Below the pieces are notes generated by a model. That model worked only from the letters and a program-made list of their open reading frames with translations, made no database searches and was not told the DNA's origin. A program made the translations under genes and the position numbers. A DNA stretch of 64,000 nucleotides, taken from Conchocele bisecta (Eukaryota; Mollusca; Bivalvia; Lucinida; Thyasiridae). Shown here one piece after another: positions 61,900-64,000 of this stretch. The stretch lies in NCBI GenBank assembly GCA_029237695.1, contig CM055279.1, positions 6,776,323 to 6,840,322 on the forward strand, given 5' to 3'. Each line of letters begins with the position of its first letter. The first letter of the stretch is position 1.

Positions 61900-62884
61900 A
61901 TAAGACCTGGACAGTGTGTCACATACTTCCATCCGTCTTGCATGATTCTACAAAATATGTACTTATATGTATGCTGTGCAATCCATATACATTACACATA
62001 ATATATAACTTGCACCCTTGCAAAAAATAAATATCCCTGGTAATCACCTGAAACGATCATGCTATCTAACCTTTGATTAGTAACATATGGTATGTATTAA
62101 AATGTATCATATATCTTAATATATAAGATCTGACATTATCATAATATAAACAATTGAAAGTAAGCATAGATGCATACAAATATAGGCTGGCATGCAAAAC
62201 TACACATGTTTCCTCACAAATAATTAGTTATTTCACATGAAATATATAGGTTATGTCTACAATGTACTCGTATATAAATGTACTTACTGTAAAAGGAAAA
62301 TACTTCTGAAATAGTATACACAGTAACTGTCACAGTTTGTTACTGATCAATATATATACAAATTAGCAGGTTTTGTCAGTCATATTGGAGGTCACAATGA
62401 ATTAGATCGATCTTACATACAGTATTGCAATATGCTTTATTTTATCAAATTTATAGTTAATGTGAATTAATTCCAGAAGATAGACAAAGTAATTGCTGGT
62501 CGATCCATCGTGGAAAGCGAGACATTGTGATTATGATGACACATGTACGTCCGCCCGTGGGAGAGTCCGTCCGATATGTACATCACTTATATCTCTCCAA
62601 TCATAATCAGATTGTGTTATAGCAACTTTTCAAAATACCTTATACGTAGATTTGCAACCCAAAGTCACGTCAATTTGAAACGTCAAACTTGTTTGCGACC
62701 ATCCATACATGATTCAGTAGACCATCCATTTGGCCTTCATACACAACGTCAATATCAACTTACATTGCGTTAACGGTTTTACTAAATTTGACTTCAATCA
62801 TTATGCATGTATATATAACCACATAAATACACCCTGATACGATCACCAAATACTGGAACAATCAATACACCGTCGGGGTAGCAA
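61900..62884. other. no feature recognised (inside BB)
   Basis: About 1 kb of AT-rich unassigned sequence in the BB interior. Confidence 0.45.
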
Positions 62885-62950
62885 CATCCTAGGCGGGCTG
62901 AACATGCGGGCTGAACATGCGGACTGAACATGCGGGCTGCGGCCTTCTAG
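62885..62950 (+). repeat. four 14-bp repeats at a Q-like 3' end
   Basis: 'gcgggctgaacat' is repeated with small changes, leading to 'gggctgcggccttctag', similar to the Q terminus 'gggccgcggccatctag'. Confidence 0.55.
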
Positions 62951-63594
62951 AAGTATGCATGTCCGACAACGTTTTTAAGGTTTGTTGGCCATCTTGGACG
63001 CCATATTATTTCAAATATAAAATAATTGAAGCTGTAATAATAGTGCATATAACTGCAAGACAATTAAAAATCAATTCATATATGTTGTGAAGAAAATGTA
63101 ATTTTACATATTTTGTTGGCGTTCTTGGCAGCCATCTTGGATATTTGAAAGGTTAATCGACTCATACCTATTTACAAGGTTAAAGTTATGCATTGTGCAG
63201 TGATATGATGCCACCCTAAGTGTGAATATGTTCATTAATGGCACCTTTATGTGTTTGATACATTTATGGCAGCCATCTTGGACGCCATCTTGAATTCTAG
63301 ATTAAGGTCCAGTGGGATTCATGGGGAATTTTGACATGTTTCTCCTAATGATATTCCGGACCTATACTGGCAAATTCAGCTTTAGCTTATTTTTTTCCGA
63401 TCTTTGGCGATTTTATGTCTAATACTATTCGCCTAATAATACTGTCTCAAGAGAGATCACATATACAAATGGAGTATTAAAGTAGTTCACACGTCAATAG
63501 GTGGCGCTGACTGCGGCACGTTGGGACGGTTCGTGGGTGAAATAAATACTTTACCCCGTTCGCTCTTGATAAGAGGACATTACCCTCAATGTAC

Positions 63595-63813
63595 TACAGT
63601 GAAACATCTTTAAACCGGACACCCTGGGAGGTCCCATGGTGTCCGGCTTAGGGAGGTTTCATTGTACATCACGTATTTGATCACTCTGATCCATAGTTGT
63701 GAGCTATGCGATCATGAACAGACACTATCCCCTGCGATAAATGGCCAAGAGACCCATCAAAAGTAATATTACAGGTGTTTGCTTGGTGTCCGGTTTAGAG
63801 AGGTTCCACTGTA
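63595..63813 (+). mobile_element. family G pogo-like MITE
   Basis: TACAGTGAAACATCTTTAAA..hairpin, interior 'tttgatcactctgatccat', 'agaggttccactgta' at the right. Confidence 0.85.
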
Positions 63814-63955
63814 AATCAGGCATATAACCATTCTGGATGTTATTTGCGGGCTGTTCCATGGAACATACATTAACATCTGGGATAAATGATCAAGAAACCC
63901 ATCAAAAATAAGATCACAGAGGTTGTATTGGTGTCCGGTTTAGAGAGGTTCTACC
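63811..63955 (+). repeat. second G interior in tandem
   Basis: It starts at the shared 'ccactgtaaatcaggcatat' and repeats the G interior ('catcaaaaataagatcacag') and right end ('ggtttagagaggttc'), without its own left hairpin. It makes a tandem G dimer. Confidence 0.75.
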
Positions 63956-64000
63956 AATAGCACACTCATGTAGCCTGATTGTTTGTAGCATGGCGGGTGT
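63956..64000 (+). mobile_element. family D fragment at the window edge
   Basis: 'agcacactcatgtagcctga' and 'gtagcatggcgggtg' are D interior; it runs off the window. Confidence 0.55.

Larger units (their letters stand above)
59163..63450. mobile_element. element BB: 4.3 kb with ~190-bp TIRs
   Basis: Both ends start TTGAGACA and share, in inverted orientation, 'gatcggaaaaaaataagc', 'aaagctgaat', 'ccccatgaatcccactgga', 'caagatggcgtcca'. Inside each end, units with 'aagatggc.gcc' recur (59340, 59355, 59660, 59835; inverse at 62988, 63130, 63267, 63285). The interior has no transposase frame; it includes K6 and a CC copy as later or passenger sequence. Possible large foldback transposon; alternatively two opposed copies of one shorter repeat. 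Confidence 0.6.

Overview
The window looks like repeat-dominated, gene-free DNA from an animal genome, most likely a bivalve mollusc. This is inferred from AT-rich DNA packed with short palindromic transposons, rolling-circle-like elements carrying tandem-repeat arrays (as in bivalve 'pearl'/HINE elements), tRNA-derived SINE pieces and truncated LINEs. I see no cellular protein-coding gene, no rRNA and no convincing intact tRNA. The longest open frames come from a 156-bp satellite (24.7-26.6 kb) and a LINE fragment (17.7-18.8 kb).

Almost every stretch can be assigned to a dispersed family by comparing copies inside the window. I use letter labels. A, B, C, C2, F, K, N, U, V, X, Z: palindromic or terminal-inverted-repeat (TIR) elements of unassigned class. 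D: a ~220-bp TIR repeat, the most frequent. E and J: MITEs (short non-autonomous DNA transposons) with TTAA targets (piggyBac-like). G, H, W: TA-flanked MITEs with CAGTSG-type ends (Tc1/mariner-pogo-like). M: TIR element whose arms are arrays of a 21-bp repeat. R: inverted minisatellite element. BB: a 4.3-kb element with ~190-bp TIRs. O, P, Q, T: elements with 5' ends like TATACGCCC/TATGCCCCC/TATACCCTCC (Q: TGTCGCGCC), a subterminal inverse of that end, and a common 3' end TCTAGT; I interpret these as Helentron/HINE-like.

Layout. 0-9 kb: A, B, C, D, E, F, G copies, including a B element nested in an E element. 9-13.5 kb: a hAT-like element, then G and H (pogo-like) clusters. 13.5-16.3 kb: C, D, E, J, R and M. 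17.6-19 kb: a HINE-like element split by a truncated LINE. 19-24.6 kb: N, D, J, a second LINE remnant on the minus strand, a T element, G, a perfect 73-bp palindrome, U and M. 24.7-27 kb: element O with about 14 units of a 156-bp repeat, inserted in a C element. 28.4-31.6 kb: a four-level nest, C2 containing E containing P (179-bp array) containing a short second HINE end. 32-48 kb: K, F, X, G, N, T, M, E, W, H, SINE pieces and minisatellites. 48-58 kb: hAT-like, B, C, M, Z, F, U, N, J, K, H and a (CAAT)n microsatellite. 59.2-63.5 kb: BB. 63.6-64 kb: tandem G copies.

Nothing here works as a pathway. The interest is in transposon structure: several insertions can be dated relative to each other, and their target sites read, because an uninterrupted copy of the host element lies elsewhere in the window.
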